From: Ohtaekwangia kribbensis
GTDB taxonomy: Bacteria > Bacteroidota > Bacteroidia > Cytophagales > Cyclobacteriaceae
Assembly (NCBI RefSeq): GCF_042676245.1
Contig: NZ_JBHTKA010000008.1
Coordinates: 744,001-808,000 of the forward strand
Direction of reading: 5' to 3'
Length of the DNA stretch: 64,000 nucleotides
A program made the position numbers and the translations under genes. The notes under the pieces are model-generated. The model saw nothing but the letters and a program-made list of their open reading frames with translations. It did no database searches and was not told the origin of the DNA. Shown here piece by piece: positions 62,117 to 64,000 of the stretch (position 1 is the first letter of the stretch; each line of letters begins with the position of its first letter).

Positions 62117-64000
62117 TACCTCGGTACTAATTCCAACATTTCTACAACGGTGCGTTCAATTCCTTCAGCATCAAAACCACATTCGTGGTGAAGTTCATGT
62201 TGCTCACCATGCTCCACTATTCTATCCGGAATTCCCAGGCGTCTTACTTCTGCATGCAGGTTGTTGTCGGCCATGAATTCAAGAATAGCACTTCCGAATC
62301 CTCCCTGTAAACAGCCATCTTCTACCGTGATTATTTTTTTATACTGACTGAATATTTCATGCAGCAGTTTTTCATCCAATGGTTTTGCAAAACGCATATC
62401 ATAATGACCAATGGAAATATTCTGACGGGCGAGTCGCTCGCAAACTTCCACAGCATAATTACCTATATGGCCAAGTGTTAAAATAGCGAGTTCGTTTCCT
62501 TCTTTCAATTTACGACCCGTTCCAATCGCTATAGCTTCCATCGGTGTTCTCCACTCCGGCATTACACCCTGGCCACGCGGGTAACGAATCGAGAACGCAA
62601 GTTCCGTGCGAGGAAGTTGTGCCGTATACATCAGGTTACGAAGTTCAGCTTCGTTCATAGGGGCTGCTACAACTATATTCGGTAAGCAGCGGAAGTATGC
62701 TATATCATACGCACCGTGATGTGTTGGTCCGTCTGCACCGGCAAAGCCTGCGCGATCGAGACAAAAATTAACCGGTAAATTCTGAATGCATACATCGTGC
62801 ACCACCTGGTCGTAAGCACGCTGCATGAACGAACTATAAATATTGCAGAAAGGCACCAGCCCCTGCGTTGCAAGACCAGCCGAAAACGTAACAGCATGTT
62901 GCTCGGCTATACCTACATCAAATGCGCGATCAGGCATCTCTTTCATCATGATGTTCATGGACGAACCCGAAGGCATGGCCGGAGTTATACCTACAATTTT
63001 ATCGTTGGCTTTTGCAAGCTCTACCAAGGTATGTCCAAATACATCCTGGTACTTAGGTGCCTGCGGCTTCTCGTAAACTTTCTTGAAGATCTCACCGGTA
63101 ATCTTATCAAATGTACCGGGAGCATGCCATGTGGTAGCATTACCTTTTTCGGCCGGGCCATAGCCTTTACCTTTCACGGTAACACAGTGAAGTATCTTTG
63201 GACCTTTTATATTTTTAAGATCGTTGAGGATGGTAACAAGATGATTTACATCATGACCATCTACCGGACCGAAGTAGCGGAGGTTGAGTGATTCGAATAA
63301 ATTACTCTGACTCAGTAATGTTGATTTTATACCGTTCTCAACTTTTGAGACAATCTCCTGCGCACTCTTGCCGAAGTTGGAAAGTTTACCGAGTAAATTC
63401 CATACTTCATCTTTCAGTTTGTTATAGGTACGTGAGGTAGTTATATCGGTAAGGTAATCTTTGAGTGCTCCTACATTCGGATCGATCGACATACAGTTGT
63501 CGTTGAGAATGATCAGAATGTTAGAGTCCGATACACCGGCATGATTCAATCCTTCAAAGGCCATTCCACCAGTTAAGGCACCATCGCCAATAACGGCTAT
63601 ATGCTGGCGTTCGTCCTGGCCGAGGTACTTGGCGGCAACAGCCATACCTAACGCTGCCGATACGGAAGTAGAAGAGTGACCAACGCCAAACGCATCGTAT
63701 TCACTTTCTTTTCTTTTGGGGAAACCTGAAAGGCCGTTATATACACGGTTGGTATAAAATGTATCTCTGCGACCTGTTAAAATTTTATGACCGTATGCCT
63801 GGTGTCCTACGTCCCAAACCAGGTTGTCGTGAGGCGTTTTAAAAACATAATGTAAAGCAACGGTGAGTTCTACAACCCCGAGGCTTGCACCGAAGTGGCC
63901 TCCATAAACCGAGACATTATCAATAATGAAATGGCGGAGCTCATCGCAGAGCTGAACGAGTTGAGCTTGATCGAGCTTTTTAAGATCGTCAGGCGAGTTG
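62116..64000 (-). CDS. dxs: 1-deoxy-D-xylulose-5-phosphate synthase (5' partial)
   Basis: The frame stays open to the window edge: the last 627 codons are present and only about 10-20 N-terminal residues are missing. The enzyme joins pyruvate and glyceraldehyde 3-phosphate, the first step of the MEP isoprenoid route, using thiamine diphosphate. Visible motifs are VYGGHFGASLGVVELTVALH (substrate and ThDP), VWDVGHQAYGHKILTGRR, the ThDP motif GDGALTGGMAFEGLNHAG, IILNDNCMSIDPNVG, EQHAVTFSAGLATQGLVPFC and DRAGFAGADGPTHHGAYD (each read in two pieces). It supplies precursors also used by uppS in this window. Confidence 0.96.
   Translation of the reverse strand, partial: NSPDDLKKLDQAQLVQLCDELRHFIIDNVSVYGGHFGASLGVVELTVALHYVFKTPHDNLVWDVGHQAYGHKILTGRRDTFYTNRVYNGLSGFPKRKESEYDAFGVGHSSTSVSAALGMAVAAKYLGQDERQHIAVIGDGALTGGMAFEGLNHAGVSDSNILIILNDNCMSIDPNVGALKDYLTDITTSRTYNKLKDEVWNLLGKLSNFGKSAQEIVSKVENGIKSTLLSQSNLFESLNLRYFGPVDGHDVNHLVTILNDLKNIKGPKILHCVTVKGKGYGPAEKGNATTWHAPGTFDKITGEIFKKVYEKPQAPKYQDVFGHTLVELAKANDKIVGITPAMPSGSSMNIMMKEMPDRAFDVGIAEQHAVTFSAGLATQGLVPFCNIYSSFMQRAYDQVVHDVCIQNLPVNFCLDRAGFAGADGPTHHGAYDIAYFRCLPNIVVAAPMNEAELRNLMYTAQLPRTELAFSIRYPRGQGVMPEWRTPMEAIAIGTGRKLKEGNELAILTLGHIGNYAVEVCERLARQNISIGHYDMRFAKPLDEKLLHEIFSQYKKIITVEDGCLQGGFGSAILEFMADNNLHAEVRRLGIPDRIVEHGEQHELHHECGFDAEGIERTVVEMLELVPR

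Noticed and set aside
62797..63291. 164-residue plus-strand frame inside dxs
   Set aside because: It is antisense to conserved dxs sequence; no signal, domain or promoter.

Overview
The window looks like a chromosomal segment from a Bacteroidota bacterium, most likely of the order Cytophagales. It carries gldB, a porG-like gene next to uppS-bamA-skp-skp, several OmpA/PD40 and DUF6702-type proteins, and the rpsU-xerC-hpf group. Ribosome-binding sites are weak. Several promoters match the Bacteroidota pattern TTG, about 19 nt, then TAnnTTTG. I found no tRNA or rRNA gene, insertion sequence, prophage or CRISPR array. The gene at each edge is cut: an unrecognised protein at the left, dxs at the right.

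Layout. 1-6.7 kb: a partial HEAT-like protein, an AsmA-like protein and an ALDH3-type aldehyde dehydrogenase. 6.9-14.3 kb: envelope genes (a transglutaminase-like protein, two related OmpA-domain proteins, a patatin/Omp85 fusion and an M23 peptidase). 14.6-24.9 kb: a peptidase block with one S9 peptidase and three tandem paralogous M1 zinc peptidases, preceded by a HupE/UreJ-like membrane protein and a divergent DUF6702 protein. 25-30.5 kb: gldB, tpiA, prmA, nadK, then two linked beta-barrel genes, the second porG-like. 30.5-35.1 kb: uppS-bamA-skp-skp, the outer-membrane assembly operon. 35.1-38 kb: hpf, xerC, rpsU and an acyl-CoA dehydrogenase on the minus strand, with a compact cluster of DnaA-box sequences between rpsU and xerC. 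38.2-43.2 kb: nucleotide-sugar genes ugd, UDP-glucuronate decarboxylase, rfbB and rfbA, then an HD-type hydrolase. 43.2-48 kb: rimP-nusA-infB behind a good promoter and a terminator-like leader hairpin. 48.1-53.9 kb: a double LAB_N membrane protein, two RNA methyltransferase-like genes, a DUF4440 protein, yajC, a YbbR-like gene and coaE. 54-59.5 kb: a tripartite RND efflux operon. 59.6-64 kb: punA, a zinc-ribbon membrane protein, and dxs coupled to an alpha/beta hydrolase.

Most of this is envelope biogenesis, secreted proteolysis and core translation or metabolism. The points most worth a second look are the DnaA-box cluster at 36.55-36.59 kb, the rimP leader hairpin, the triplicated M1 peptidases with HupE and DUF6702, and degenerate repeats (partly 7-nt) that recur in several spacers. 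I did not find a clearly new defence or mobile system.
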